Source: Bacillus mycoides
GTDB lineage: Bacteria > Bacillota > Bacilli > Bacillales > Bacillaceae_G
Direction: 5' to 3'
NCBI RefSeq assembly: GCF_001757995.1
Contig: NZ_LXLV01000009.1
Location: forward strand, 1-64,000
Length of the DNA: 64,000 bases
Under the pieces are notes generated by a model. It did no database searches. It was not told the DNA's origin and saw only the letters and a program-made list of their open reading frames with translations. Below are positions 42,828-52,039 of the stretch, in pieces. Each line of letters opens with the position of its first letter. The first letter of the stretch is position 1. The position numbers were made by a program, and so were the translations under genes.

Positions 42828-44271
42828 AAAAGCGACGTTCGTAAACTTAGAGAAAAAAGCGATGTATATAAATGGTGAGTGGATTACACTGCAAGAACAA
42901 ATCGAAGTAAACAATCCAGCGACAAAGGAAGTATTTGCAACTGTACCAAAGGGCGGGGTTACAGAGGCAAAGCAAGCAGTTGATGCTGCACATGAGGCTT
43001 TTAAATTATGGTCAAAATTAACGGCAGCGGATCGTGCAGTAAAGTTAAAAAAGTGGTTCACACTCATTGATGAAAATAAAGAAGAAATTGCAGCAATCAT
43101 GACGAGAGAACAAGGAAAGCCGTTTGCAGAAGCACTTGGTGAAGTGAATTATGCAAATAGTTTTGTTGAATGGTACGCAGAAGAAGGAAAGAGAATATAC
43201 GGTGAAATGATTCCTGCTTCTCATCCGAATAAGCGTATTTTAGTTATGAAGCAACCAGTTGGGGTTATGGCAGCTATTACACCGTGGAACTTCCCAGCTG
43301 CTATGATTACAAGAAAGGTAGCTCCAGCACTTGCAGCAGGCTGTACGGCAGTTGTGAAGCCAGCGAGTCAAACACCATTAACGGCATTGAAGTTAGTTGA
43401 ATTAGCACATGAAGCAGACATTCCAAAAGGTGTAATAAATATTGTAACAGGTAGTGCAAAAGCAATTGCTGATACGTGGATGGAAGATGAGCGCGTTCGA
43501 AAAGTTTCCTTTACAGGATCAACTGAAATTGGAAAAGAATTAATGGCTAGCGCTGCGCAAACGATGAAAAAGGTTTCGCTTGAATTAGGTGGTCATGCTC
43601 CATTTATTGTTATGAATGATGCTGATTTAGATAAGGCGGTAGAAGCGGTAATCGGTTCTAAATTCCGTAACGCAGGACAAACGTGTATATGTACAAACCG
43701 CGTCTTTGTTCAAGAAGAAGTGTATGAAGAATTTGCAGGAAAGTTCACAAAAGCTGTAGAGCAGCTTAAAGTTGGAGATGGATTTGGCGAAGGAACAACT
43801 GTAGGGCCACTTATTGATGCGAATGCAATTTCGAAAGTACAAGAACATATTGAAGATGCTATTCAAAAGGGTGGAGAAGTTTTATATGGTGGCCAAAAAT
43901 TTGCAGAGTTAGATGGATATTTCATTCAGCCAACAGTAATTGGATTGGCAAATGACACGATGCTTTGTATGAATGAAGAAACATTTGGACCAGTTGCACC
44001 TGTTGCTAAATTTAAAACGGTTAAAGAAGTAATCGAGCGAGCAAATAATACACCATATGGCTTGGCTGCTTATATTTTCACAAAAGATATTAGTCAAGCA
44101 TTCCAAATTAGCGAAGCGTTAGAGTACGGTATTATCGGTTTAAATGATGGACTTCCATCAGTTGCACAAGCACCATTTGGTGGCTTTAAAGAAAGTGGTA
44201 TCGGCCGTGAAGGAGGTCACTTCGGTATCGAGGAATATTTAGAAATTAAATATATTTCGTTAGGACTATAA
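42820..44271 (+). CDS. gabD: NAD(P)-dependent succinate-semialdehyde dehydrogenase
   Basis: GabD oxidises succinate semialdehyde to succinate, completing the GABA shunt after GabT. The 483-residue aldehyde dehydrogenase has ITPWNFPAAMITRKVAPALA near residue 150, the general base in LELGGHAPFIV near 254 and the nucleophile Cys in NAGQTCICTNR near 288. The start is TTG 42820 behind GAGGAGGAAGAAAACA, overlapping gabR by 8 bp, so it is probably cotranscribed and coupled with gabR. Confidence 0.95.
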   Translation: MDKKATFVNLEKKAMYINGEWITLQEQIEVNNPATKEVFATVPKGGVTEAKQAVDAAHEAFKLWSKLTAADRAVKLKKWFTLIDENKEEIAAIMTREQGKPFAEALGEVNYANSFVEWYAEEGKRIYGEMIPASHPNKRILVMKQPVGVMAAITPWNFPAAMITRKVAPALAAGCTAVVKPASQTPLTALKLVELAHEADIPKGVINIVTGSAKAIADTWMEDERVRKVSFTGSTEIGKELMASAAQTMKKVSLELGGHAPFIVMNDADLDKAVEAVIGSKFRNAGQTCICTNRVFVQEEVYEEFAGKFTKAVEQLKVGDGFGEGTTVGPLIDANAISKVQEHIEDAIQKGGEVLYGGQKFAELDGYFIQPTVIGLANDTMLCMNEETFGPVAPVAKFKTVKEVIERANNTPYGLAAYIFTKDISQAFQISEALEYGIIGLNDGLPSVAQAPFGGFKESGIGREGGHFGIEEYLEIKYISLGL

Positions 44272-44276
44272 GTAGT

Positions 44277-44320
44277 ATACTAGAATCTCTATAAGGTAAC
44301 AGAGAAGGAGATTCTAGTAT
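44277..44320 (+). promoter_or_regulatory. hairpin occluding the SMR start site
   Basis: ATACTAGAATCTC (44277-44289) and GAGATTCTAGTAT (44308-44320) form a perfect 13-bp stem with an 18-nt loop. The 3' arm includes three bases of the Shine-Dalgarno (AAGGAG, 44305-44310) and the first two bases of the start codon at 44319. Folding would hide the start. There is no T-run, so it is not a terminator. Confidence 0.7.
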
Positions 44321-44642
44321 GATGTATTGGCTATTATTACTCGTAACAATTATTTTTGAAGTAGCTGGAACGATTGCGATGAAATTATCGAACGGTTTAA
44401 CAAAGCCCGTTCCAAGTGTACTTATTTTTGTATTCTATGGAATTTGTTTCAGTGTGTTTGCTATCGTTGTTAAAAAGATTCATTTAAGCATTGCCTATGC
44501 AATTTGGTCTGGTGTGGGAACACTACTTATTACGATTATTAGTGTGTATTTCTTTAAAGAGCATATTAACTTATTCCAAGCGTGTTGTATTCTATTTATT
44601 GTTTTAGGAGTAATTGGACTTAAAGTTTCATCAGCATCATGA
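44319..44642 (+). CDS. SMR-family multidrug efflux protein
   Basis: A 107-residue four-helix small multidrug resistance protein. The essential glutamate is Glu14 in VTIIFEVAGTIAMKLSNG, helix 3 has AYAIWSGVGTLLITIIS as in EmrE, and the last helix is QACCILFIVLGVIGLKVS. The WSGVG and EVAGT forms favour the EmrE-like drug exporters over guanidinium exporters. The start is one of two tandem ATGs behind AAGGAG, held in a hairpin. A single gene, since such proteins work as dual-topology dimers. Confidence 0.92.
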   Translation: MMYWLLLLVTIIFEVAGTIAMKLSNGLTKPVPSVLIFVFYGICFSVFAIVVKKIHLSIAYAIWSGVGTLLITIISVYFFKEHINLFQACCILFIVLGVIGLKVSSAS

Positions 44643-44673
44643 AAGCTATCTTTTGTAGAAGATAGCTTTTTTC
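44642..44673 (+). terminator. terminator after the SMR gene
   Basis: AAAGCTATCTT (44642-44652)/AAGATAGCTTT (44659-44669), then TTTTC. Confidence 0.9.
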
Positions 44674-44769
44674 TTTTGGTTAGTATGTGTTATTACAAAA
44701 TATTACAGAAAAAAAGAAATGCTTTGTTATAATAGATATAAAAACCTTGTCTCATATGGAGGGAAGAGT

Positions 44770-45258
44770 ATGTTAAAGAAAGTGAGTCGAATTATTTTAA
44801 TTTGTGGCATAGCTTTTAGTTTAAGTGCTTGCACAGAAACTAAAAATAGTGATGAAAGTAAACAAGAGGACGTTCAAGAGAAAATTTATAAAATAGGGGA
44901 AACAGCAGATGTAGATGGTTTGCAAGTAACTCTCGATTCAGTTCAATTAGGATATCCAGATTACACTATTGATAAAAAGAAAGAGGATATTTTAGGAATT
45001 GTTTTTACGGTGAAAAATAATAGTAAGAAAGAAATACCTTTTGCATTTTACGAATTTGAGATTACCGATAAGAAAGGTACAAAGTTTAAAGAATATAAGT
45101 ATGATAGTTTCATTAGTAAAAAGGTAGCACCGGATGAGAAAATTCAAGATGTTATGCTATTTGATGTAGATAAAGAAAATACGTATATCGCTACGTATAG
45201 GCCTGAGTTTACACATGAGAATAGAACGATAAAATTTGAATTGAAGCCAAACAAATAA
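44770..45258 (+). CDS. DUF4352-like lipoprotein
   Basis: A 162-residue lipoprotein. The signal peptide ends in FSLSACTET (Cys about 21). The rest (IYKIGETADVDGLQVTLDSV, LGIVFTVKNNSKKEIPF, FEITDKKGTKFKEY) matches the immunoglobulin-like DUF4352 fold common in Firmicute surface lipoproteins. Function unknown. ATG 44770 follows GGAGGGAAGAGT; the upstream extension of 17 residues is rejected because it would precede the signal peptide. Confidence 0.82.
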   Translation: MLKKVSRIILICGIAFSLSACTETKNSDESKQEDVQEKIYKIGETADVDGLQVTLDSVQLGYPDYTIDKKKEDILGIVFTVKNNSKKEIPFAFYEFEITDKKGTKFKEYKYDSFISKKVAPDEKIQDVMLFDVDKENTYIATYRPEFTHENRTIKFELKPNK

Positions 45259-45290
45259 AAAACACATTGGGTAATCCAATGTGTTTTTTA
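45257..45290. terminator. bidirectional terminator between convergent genes
   Basis: A 14-bp perfect stem (45257-45270 with 45276-45289) around CACATTGG/CCAATGTG, A-rich on one side and T-rich on the other. It serves the DUF4352 gene and probably the aminopeptidase gene on the other strand. Confidence 0.88.
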
Positions 45291-45301
45291 TAATGGTTAA
45301 C

Positions 45302-46531
45302 TTAAAACGCCCAGTTACCTTTACGGAAAATCGGCTCATGTCTTCCATCAGCTGTAATACCATCGATATCAAGCTCAGCTGATCCGATCATGAAGTCATT
45401 GTGTGTAATACTAGCGTTTGCGCCGTTTTCAGCAAGTTCTTCTTTCGTCATTGTTTTTCCACCAACTAAGTTAAATGCATAAGCATTTCCGATTGCAAGG
45501 TGGCAAGATGCGTTTTCATCAAATAGTGTATTGTAGAATAAAATATTTGTGTTTGAAATTGGTGAATTATGAGGCACTAAAGCAACCTCACCTAAGAAGT
45601 GAGAGCCTTCATCTGTTTCTACTAAATGTTTTAAAGCTTCTTCGCCATCTTCTGCTTTGTAGTCTACGATACGTCCGTTTTCAAATGTTAACGTGAAGTT
45701 ATCGATAATGTTGCCTGCAAATGCTAACGGTTTTGTGCTAGATACTTGGCCGTTTACACCTGTTTTAAGTGGCATTGTAAATACTTCTTCAGTTGGAATG
45801 TTAGCCATAAATGGTACGTTCTTTTCATTTAAGCTACCAGCACCAGCCCATACATGTTTTTCTGGAAGTTCAATCGTTAAGTCTGTTCCAGGAGCTGTAT
45901 AGTGAAGAGCTTTATAATGCTTTTCGTTTAAGTAATCTACTTTTGTATGTAGCGTTTCATCATGTTCTTTCCATGCTTCCACAGGATTCTCTAAATCAGC
46001 ACGAGTAGCTTTGAAGATAGCATCCCATAGTTTAGCTTCTTGTTCCTCTGGCGCTACATCAGGGAATACTTTCGCAGCCCATTCTTTCGTAGGAACAGAA
46101 ATAACACACCAGCTTACTTTGTCCGCTTGTACGTAATCACGGTATACTTTCATCGCTTCACCGGCTACTTTATGAGCTGTTGCGATACGAGTTGGTTCTA
46201 CACCTTTTAATAAATCAGGATTTTCTGCATAAATAGACATAAATGCAGCGCCTTCTTTTGCTAATTCTTCACGAGCATGTGCTTTCCAAGATGGGAATTC
46301 GGCGAAAGCTTCTTCAGGAGCTAGATCGAACTTTAAGCGTGTTAACGTCTCATCATTCCAATCAACATATACGTGTTTTGCACCAGATTTATATGCTTTT
46401 TCTGTAACGAGGCGTACAAACTGTACAGCTTCTAGAGGTGCACTAATTGATAAAGTTTGTCCTGGTTGAATATTAACACCAACATTGACTGCAAGGGCAG
46501 CATATTTCTCTAACGTTTGTTCAAATGACAT
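45302..46531 (-). CDS. ampS: M29-family metallo-aminopeptidase
   Basis: A 409-residue peptidase of the thermophilic aminopeptidase family (M29; AmpS/aminopeptidase T), which uses two zinc ions. Metal and active-site segments visible are FMANIPTEEVFTMPLKTGVNG near residue 250, GEVALVPHNSPISNTNILFYNTLFDENASCHLAIG near 330 (in pieces) and ITHNDFMIGS near 380. ATG 46531 follows AAAGGAGATTATACAT; the extra 38 upstream residues are hydrophobic noise without a site. It trims N-terminal residues from peptides in the cytoplasm. Confidence 0.93.
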   Translation of the reverse strand: MSFEQTLEKYAALAVNVGVNIQPGQTLSISAPLEAVQFVRLVTEKAYKSGAKHVYVDWNDETLTRLKFDLAPEEAFAEFPSWKAHAREELAKEGAAFMSIYAENPDLLKGVEPTRIATAHKVAGEAMKVYRDYVQADKVSWCVISVPTKEWAAKVFPDVAPEEQEAKLWDAIFKATRADLENPVEAWKEHDETLHTKVDYLNEKHYKALHYTAPGTDLTIELPEKHVWAGAGSLNEKNVPFMANIPTEEVFTMPLKTGVNGQVSSTKPLAFAGNIIDNFTLTFENGRIVDYKAEDGEEALKHLVETDEGSHFLGEVALVPHNSPISNTNILFYNTLFDENASCHLAIGNAYAFNLVGGKTMTKEELAENGANASITHNDFMIGSAELDIDGITADGRHEPIFRKGNWAF

Positions 46532-46612
46532 ATGTATAATCTCCTTTAGTTTGAAAGATTTCTTACTATATATAATACAAGAAAATTCTAAAAATATATA
46601 TAAATATAGAGT

Positions 46613-46643
46613 AAAAAGAGAGCTCAAAATGTATTGAGCTCTC
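46613..46643 (-). terminator. terminator after the deacetylase gene
   Basis: GAGAGCTCAA/TTGAGCTCTC stem (46618-46627, 46634-46643), with TTTTT after it on the minus strand. Confidence 0.9.
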
Positions 46644-46647
46644 ACAT

Positions 46648-47730
46648 TTATTTAATGGAAGAGGCGAATTGCTCCACAGTAGTTGTATGGTGTATGCGAA
46701 CACGCTTCATTTTTAACAACTCATCAGGTTCACCCTTCGTAATGAATTGTCCAGGCTTCGTTGTTGTTGCAAATTGATAGTATTTCTTTGTTTCTGCGAC
46801 AACTTTATCGTCTACATGACCGAATGGATAAGCAATTGCGATAACAGGCTTACCTGTTATTTTTTCTAGCTTTTCTTTTGATCCTTTTAACTCTTCTTCA
46901 TAGTTTGTAATTTTCGGCAAGTCTGCATGTGTTGCTGTATGAGATTGTACAGAGAAAATACCTGAATCAACCATTTCTTTTATTTCAGATGTAGAAAGGG
47001 CGCCTTCTACATCAACGTTATCAACAATCATATATTCCGTTGCCGCTGGTTTAAAAGTATCATCTTTTAGCTTTTGTAAAATGCGAAATGCATTCATATT
47101 ATTTTTCATACCGTCATCAAATGTAACGAAAATCGGCTTGTTTACTTTATTAATATCGCTCCAGCGTTCAAATGTTAATAATGTATAACCATTGTCTTTT
47201 AAATGCTTCATTTGTGCTTCAAAGTTAGCGGGTGATACGAATAAATCTTTAATACCTTGTCCATGATAATCATCAATTGCGTGGTACATAAGAACAGGAA
47301 CTTTTTGCTCGAAAGTAATAGTAGATTTCGTAAGTGGAATAGTTTTTCCGCCCTCTGTTGTTCCTGTAGCTTCAATTTGGTATTCACCGCGTTTTCCTTC
47401 AAATTCTTTTATATCAAAGGGAAGTGTAAATTGTTGATCTTTCTCTTTAGAAGAAAAAGATTTAGCACTTTCCTTTCCATCAGCAGTGCGCCAAATTTTA
47501 TATTGTACTTCGGTTAAAGAATCCTTTATGTCTGTAATATGAATATTTGCGTTTGTAGATTCGTGCGTAATTGGATTATAAGAAATTTTACTTTGTTCCC
47601 GCACCGGCTCTTCTTGCTTTTTGACCTCTTGTACTTTTTTCTCTTTTTTAGGTTCTTGGCTTACATTGCTAGTATTACAGCCTGCTAGAATAGCAGATGT
47701 ACATAAAGCAATCGCTGCGTATTTTCTCAT
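46648..47730 (-). CDS. polysaccharide deacetylase lipoprotein
   Basis: A 360-residue lipoprotein. The signal peptide ends in SAILAGCNTSN (Cys18), followed by a Lys/Glu-rich linker, an Ig-like module (about 45-145) and a NodB carbohydrate esterase 4 domain (about 145-360). The metal/catalytic motifs are PIFVTFDDGMKNN (Asp-Asp, near residue 200) and QSHTATHADL (His-x4-His, near 257), then AIAYPFGHVDD. It probably removes acetyl groups from peptidoglycan or another cell wall sugar. The start follows AGAAGGTGACTTT. Confidence 0.92.
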   Translation of the reverse strand: MRKYAAIALCTSAILAGCNTSNVSQEPKKEKKVQEVKKQEEPVREQSKISYNPITHESTNANIHITDIKDSLTEVQYKIWRTADGKESAKSFSSKEKDQQFTLPFDIKEFEGKRGEYQIEATGTTEGGKTIPLTKSTITFEQKVPVLMYHAIDDYHGQGIKDLFVSPANFEAQMKHLKDNGYTLLTFERWSDINKVNKPIFVTFDDGMKNNMNAFRILQKLKDDTFKPAATEYMIVDNVDVEGALSTSEIKEMVDSGIFSVQSHTATHADLPKITNYEEELKGSKEKLEKITGKPVIAIAYPFGHVDDKVVAETKKYYQFATTTKPGQFITKGEPDELLKMKRVRIHHTTTVEQFASSIK

Positions 47731-47771
47731 AAAGTCACCTTCTATTGTGTATTATGTTGCATACTTACATT

Positions 47772-47803
47772 AAAATCCCCACCGCTATAAGAGAGGTGGG
47801 GAT
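47772..47803 (-). terminator. terminator after the 57-residue gene
   Basis: On the minus strand ATCCCCACC/GGTGGGGAT (47775-47783, 47795-47803) followed by TTTTAAT. Confidence 0.8.
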
Positions 47804-47843
47804 ATACCCTTGTTCATCATATCATTTTTAGATATGGGATAGG

Positions 47844-48017
47844 TTAGTGACTTTGAATAGAGGTATTCTTTCGTTTTTTATTAGAATTGATAATAATATA
47901 ACCGACCACAAAGATAAGAGGGATAATGAAGACATAGATAGGTATACCCCATACATAATAGCTTTTCATGCTTAAAATTAATAAATGTAAGAAATCGAAA
48001 AGGGCGTGGGCTTTCAT
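47844..48017 (-). CDS. small single-span membrane protein
   Basis: A 57-residue protein with an amphipathic N terminus (HALFDFLHLLILSMKSYYVW), one strong membrane helix (IPIYVFIIPLIFVVGYIIIN) and a basic tail (SNKKRKN). I do not recognise it. The start is ATG 48017 with GGAGG five bases upstream, and a terminator follows its stop, so it looks like a real one-gene unit. Function unknown. Confidence 0.65.
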   Translation of the reverse strand: MKAHALFDFLHLLILSMKSYYVWGIPIYVFIIPLIFVVGYIIINSNKKRKNTSIQSH

Positions 48018-48232
48018 AATATCCTCCAATGTTTTTTACAAATTATAACATTATAAGTTTCTGATTTGTATATTTTGGTAATTAATTTAAGCTGATTTTA
48101 AAGTGAGAGAAAGGATTATTAATATGTAATTTTGTATATATTGATAGTTTTTATTAAAACATCAGGATTTTAAACTATAATAAGAAACGCTATAAATGAA
48201 AGTAATACTGATGTACGGAGTGGAGAACAGAG

Positions 48233-48940
48233 ATGAAGTATAAAAAATTAGTATATATCCTGCTCATATCGCTATTCATAGTCGGTTGTCAAAGTGAAAT
48301 GAGTAAGGAAAATAGTGTAGAGGAGTATATTCCACCGCACCTTATGAACGCGGAAGTGACGGCGGATATTATGACACTTGAGATGGATCCAGATGCTCTT
48401 AAAAAGGTAGGGAATATTGGTCAAAGAATGAGAGAGCACCTAGTGAATAATATGGAATGGTATTTAAAATACGTAGAAGAGCATGCAGAGAAAAAAAGTT
48501 TTCCATATCATCCTAATTTCGGTGTTACAAAAGAAGAGTATGAGTTTGTACTAAATGCAATTGATCAAAGTAAATTGGTTAATACAAAGGATGGAAAGCT
48601 GAAATTCAAGAAAAAAAGTGACCATGAAGTAGAGATTTTTTCAAGTGAAAGTATAAAACTTCTTAAATATATAGTTATTGATACGGAGAAGAATACAGTA
48701 AAAACATCTCTAGGCGAATGTGAATATTTTGGAGAAATACTGGCATCGCCAGAACAGAAGTTAACTGGTCCTTGGCACGGAAAACAATGGATGTTAAAAA
48801 AAGATGACTTAATATATATGTTTTCTTTAGGGAAAATGGAAACAGGAAATAAATCAATTATTGATATTTCGGTGAAAGGTGGATATAAGGGAGAAATTAT
48901 TAATAAGGAAGAGGCATTAGAGTTTTCTTCAGTTTTTTAA
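48233..48940 (+). CDS. lipoprotein of unknown function
   Basis: A 235-residue protein with a clear lipoprotein signal (ILLISLFIVGCQSE, Cys19). After it comes a mixed alpha/beta domain with MEWYLKYVEEHAEKKSFPYH and FGVTKEEYEFVLNAI, ending in beta-rich sequence. I do not recognise the family. The start follows GGAGTGGAGAACAGAG. It has its own terminator, shared with nupC on the other strand. Confidence 0.78.
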   Translation: MKYKKLVYILLISLFIVGCQSEMSKENSVEEYIPPHLMNAEVTADIMTLEMDPDALKKVGNIGQRMREHLVNNMEWYLKYVEEHAEKKSFPYHPNFGVTKEEYEFVLNAIDQSKLVNTKDGKLKFKKKSDHEVEIFSSESIKLLKYIVIDTEKNTVKTSLGECEYFGEILASPEQKLTGPWHGKQWMLKKDDLIYMFSLGKMETGNKSIIDISVKGGYKGEIINKEEALEFSSVF

Positions 48941-48952
48941 ATGATGATAATA

Positions 48953-48990
48953 AAAAAATCACCTTGCTGTCTAAGCGAAGGTGATTTTTT
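48953..48990. terminator. bidirectional terminator before nupC
   Basis: AAAAAATCACCTT (48953-48965)/AAGGTGATTTTTT (48978-48990), between convergent genes. Confidence 0.9.
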
Positions 48991-48991
48991 A

Positions 48992-50188
48992 TTAAATAAA
49001 CAATCCAGCGATTGTTGCAGATAAAATAGAAGCAAGTGTTGATGCAAATAGCATTTTCCAACCAAATTTAGATACGACGCTTCCTTGTTTTTCAGAAAGG
49101 GCACGGATTGTACCAACAATCGCACCAATTTGGCTAATACTTGCGAAGCTAATTAAGAATACGGTAACGATTCCAACTGTACGTGGAGATAATGTTGCAG
49201 CAGCGCCTTTTAAATCAAGGATTGCTACAAACTCGTTTAATACAATCTTCGTGCCCATAATACCACCAGCTGGGATAATATCTTGAGTTGGAATACCCAT
49301 TAAGAATGCGAATGGAGCAAGTATATAACCAAAGATTTGTTGTAAAGTAACAGCATATCCCATTGCACCTGAAGCAGCGCTAATTACGTAGTTTACAACT
49401 TCCATAACACCAATGAAGGCAATCATTAATGCAGCAACGATACCAGCTACTTTTAAACCATCAAGCGCACCGTTAATCATAGCGCCGATAAAGCTATCTC
49501 CGAATAGGCTTCTATCAAATTTTTGAATCACTTCGTCTTCTTTTTTCGTATCAACTGGTGTTAATAACGAACAAACGATTAAGCTTGAGAATAAGTTTAG
49601 CGGAAGAGCCGCTAATACATATTTCGCATCTAACATCATAACGTATGATGCTGTTACAGAAGCAGAAACTGAGCTCATCGCAGAACAACAAATGATAAAC
49701 ATACGGTTTTTATTAAAATGCTGTAAATCGTTTTTAATAACGATTAACGCTTCACTTGAACCGAAGAATACAGAGTTTACTGCGTGGAATGATTCAACGC
49801 GTGGTAAACCAGTGATTTTTGAAATTGCACCGCCGACAATACGAACGATGAATGGTAAAACACCTAAATAACTAAAGATAGAAAGTAGTGCTGAGAAAAA
49901 TACGATAATTAATAATACATTTAAGAAAAAGACAAAATCTCTTTGAATTCCATTAAAGAGAAAATCGACACCTGTCGTACCAAGTTTAATTAGTTTGTTG
50001 AAAACTTTACTAATGAATATAATAATTTGTTGACCAATTTTTGTGCCAAACATAAACCAACCGATTAAAATTTGGAAACTAATCATAATAGCAATTGCAC
50101 GGAAGTTGATTTTACTTCTATTGTTTGACAAAGCAAAGCATAAACCTAAAACGACAAGAATACCGATAATGCTCATTACATATTGCAT
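48992..50188 (-). CDS. nupC: concentrative nucleoside transporter
   Basis: A 398-residue CNT-family permease that brings in nucleosides with a cation. It has about ten hydrophobic segments. The conserved family regions are seen in FFSALLSIFSYLGVLPFIVR, FFGSSEALIVIKNDL near residue 145, SVSASVTASYVMML near 175 and GTKIVLNEFVAILDL near 310, the substrate-binding region. The start follows GAAAGGGGCAACTAC. A guanine riboswitch in its leader links it to the purine regulon and suggests it prefers purine nucleosides. Confidence 0.94.
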   Translation of the reverse strand: MQYVMSIIGILVVLGLCFALSNNRSKINFRAIAIMISFQILIGWFMFGTKIGQQIIIFISKVFNKLIKLGTTGVDFLFNGIQRDFVFFLNVLLIIVFFSALLSIFSYLGVLPFIVRIVGGAISKITGLPRVESFHAVNSVFFGSSEALIVIKNDLQHFNKNRMFIICCSAMSSVSASVTASYVMMLDAKYVLAALPLNLFSSLIVCSLLTPVDTKKEDEVIQKFDRSLFGDSFIGAMINGALDGLKVAGIVAALMIAFIGVMEVVNYVISAASGAMGYAVTLQQIFGYILAPFAFLMGIPTQDIIPAGGIMGTKIVLNEFVAILDLKGAAATLSPRTVGIVTVFLISFASISQIGAIVGTIRALSEKQGSVVSKFGWKMLFASTLASILSATIAGLFI

Positions 50189-50315
50189 GTAGTTGCCCCT
50201 TTCAGAAGTTCGTATAAAGTTTGTACATAAAACGCTCGTTATATTACTAAAAATAAAGTAGTAGAAGTTTTATGTCATACGTAAGATGTCTGACCTTTTT
50301 GAAAATAAAAAATAA

Positions 50316-50473
50316 AAAAAGACCCATATGGATTCACTTTCATCTATGAGAGAAAGCTAATCAATATGAGTCTTTTTATACATAAGCTAATATTTATTAG
50401 TTTTCCCCATAGTCCAGCAATTTAAGGTTGCCGGGTAGAAACTCTCGATCCATATTATCGACTATATATGAGG
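50316..50473 (-). promoter_or_regulatory. guanine-type purine riboswitch with terminator, nupC leader
   Basis: On the minus strand the aptamer spans 50473 to 50405. P1 is CCTCATA (50467-50473) with TATGGGG (50405-50411); the core TATAGTCGATAATATGG and GTTTCTACC are present. The specificity base is C (complement of 50412) in GGACTATG, so guanine is expected. The terminator is a long imperfect hairpin at 50316-50377 (AAAAAGACTCATAT with ATATGGGTCTTTTT) ending in a T-run. Its loop TTTCTCTCATAG can pair with the 3' strand of P1 at 11 of 12 positions to form an antiterminator. Confidence 0.94.
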
Positions 50474-50612
50474 TAACATCGTCCGTATTAAATTAGTAGT
50501 AGCGTAACATTACTAGAGAACTATCGTCAATAGCTTTTTTTCTTCCAATAGAAATAGACCGTATAAGTATGATAAAATGTAACGCAGTGTTATGAAAAAG
50601 AGAGGTCGGAAA

Positions 50613-51989
50613 ATGAGTACAAAAATGACGCCACCAGTTGAAAAAAACGAGTTTATAGATGTAGTGTTTGAAGATTTAACACATGATGGTGCCGGTGTTG
50701 CGAAAGTGAAGGGATATCCTATTTTCGTGAAAAACGGATTACCAGGTGAGGAAGCGCAAATTAAAATTATTAAAGTGAAGAAAAACTTCGCGTTTGGTCG
50801 TTTAATGAAGCTTCATCAAGAAAGTCCATATCGTAAAGATGCAGAATGCCCCGTGTACAATGAGTGCGGCGGTTGTCAGCTTCAGCACTTAACATATGAA
50901 GGACAATTAAAAGCGAAAGAAAAACAAGTACGCGACGTTATGCAGCGCATCGGCGGATTAAGTGATGTTCCTGTTCATCCTGTACTTGGCATGAAGAACC
51001 CATGGGTATACCGTAATAAAGCACAAGTACCAATTGGAGAACGTGAAGGTGGGCTTGTAGCTGGTTTCTATCGTCAAGGAACGCATGACATCATTAATAT
51101 GGAATCATGCTTAATTCAGGCGGAAGAAAACGATACATTAATTCAAGAAGTAAAACGTATTTGTGAAAAGCACGATATTTCGGCTTACAATGAAGAGCGT
51201 AACAAAGGAACACTTCGCCACGTAATGGCTCGCTATGGGCAAGTAACAGGGGAAATTATGCTTGTCTTCATTACACGTACAGCAGAATTGCCAAACAAAA
51301 AAGCAATCATTGAAGAAATTGCAGCGAAATTCCCAGAAGTAAAATCAATCGTTCAAAACGTAAACACGAAACGTACAAACGTTATTTTCGGAGACAAAAC
51401 GACAGTACTGTACGGATCAGAATATATTTATGACTTTATCGGTGACATTAAATTTGCGATTTCAGCACGTTCATTCTATCAAGTAAACCCAGAACAAACG
51501 AAAGTGCTATACGATAAAACGTTAGAATACGCAAAATTAAATGGTAACGAAACAGTAATTGATGCATATTGCGGAATTGGATCAATCTCCTTATTCCTGG
51601 CGCAAAAAGCGAAAAAAGTGTACGGTGTTGAAATTGTTCCAGAAGCAATCGAAGATGCAAACCGAAACGCAGCACTAAACAACATGACAAACGCTGAATT
51701 TGGTGTAGGAGAAGCAGAAGTAGTTATTCCTAAATGGTACAAAGAAGGCGTAATCGCCGACACAATGGTCGTAGACCCACCGCGTAAAGGTTGTGACGAA
51801 GCATTACTAAACACAATCATCGACATGAAACCAAAGCGCGTCGTATACGTATCATGTAATCCAGCAACATTAGCACGCGACTTAAAAGTACTAGAAGAAG
51901 GCGGATATAAAACGCAGGAAGTACAACCTGTTGATATGTTCCCGCATACGACTCATGTAGAGTGTGTAGCTTGGCTTAAGTTGGTATAA
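50613..51989 (+). CDS. rlmCD: 23S rRNA (uracil-C5)-methyltransferase
   Basis: A 458-residue TrmA/RumA-family enzyme. In B. subtilis the counterpart (YefA) methylates both U747 and U1939 of 23S rRNA. It has an N-terminal TRAM domain (about 12-70), the iron-sulfur motif [15 protein letters not shown] near 82, the SAM-binding [16 protein letters not shown] near 315, and the catalytic Cys in [13 protein letters not shown] near 415. ATG 50613 follows AGAGGTCGG; the ATG at 50592 would sit only ~20 bp after the likely -10 and has no site. Confidence 0.94.
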   Translation: MSTKMTPPVEKNEFIDVVFEDLTHDGAGVAKVKGYPIFVKNGLPGEEAQIKIIKVKKNFAFGRLMKLHQESPYRKDAECPVYNECGGCQLQHLTYEGQLKAKEKQVRDVMQRIGGLSDVPVHPVLGMKNPWVYRNKAQVPIGEREGGLVAGFYRQGTHDIINMESCLIQAEENDTLIQEVKRICEKHDISAYNEERNKGTLRHVMARYGQVTGEIMLVFITRTAELPNKKAIIEEIAAKFPEVKSIVQNVNTKRTNVIFGDKTTVLYGSEYIYDFIGDIKFAISARSFYQVNPEQTKVLYDKTLEYAKLNGNETVIDAYCGIGSISLFLAQKAKKVYGVEIVPEAIEDANRNAALNNMTNAEFGVGEAEVVIPKWYKEGVIADTMVVDPPRKGCDEALLNTIIDMKPKRVVYVSCNPATLARDLKVLEEGGYKTQEVQPVDMFPHTTHVECVAWLKLV

Positions 51990-51990
51990 T

Positions 51991-52034
51991 AAAAAAGCAG
52001 TTGATATAGAAAAAATCTATACCATCTGCTTTTT
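51991..52034 (+). terminator. terminator after rlmCD
   Basis: AAAAAGCAG...CTGCTTTTT outer stem with an inner TATAGA/TCTATA stem, ending in a T-run. Confidence 0.88.
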
Positions 52035-52039
52035 GGTTT

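Noticed and set aside
44277-44320. Guanidine (mini-ykkC) riboswitch before the SMR gene
   Set aside because: The paired ACGR-loop hairpins of that class are absent; only one plain stem is present.
45475-46008. Plus-strand frames opposite the M29 aminopeptidase
   Set aside because: Shadows of a real 409-residue gene on the other strand.
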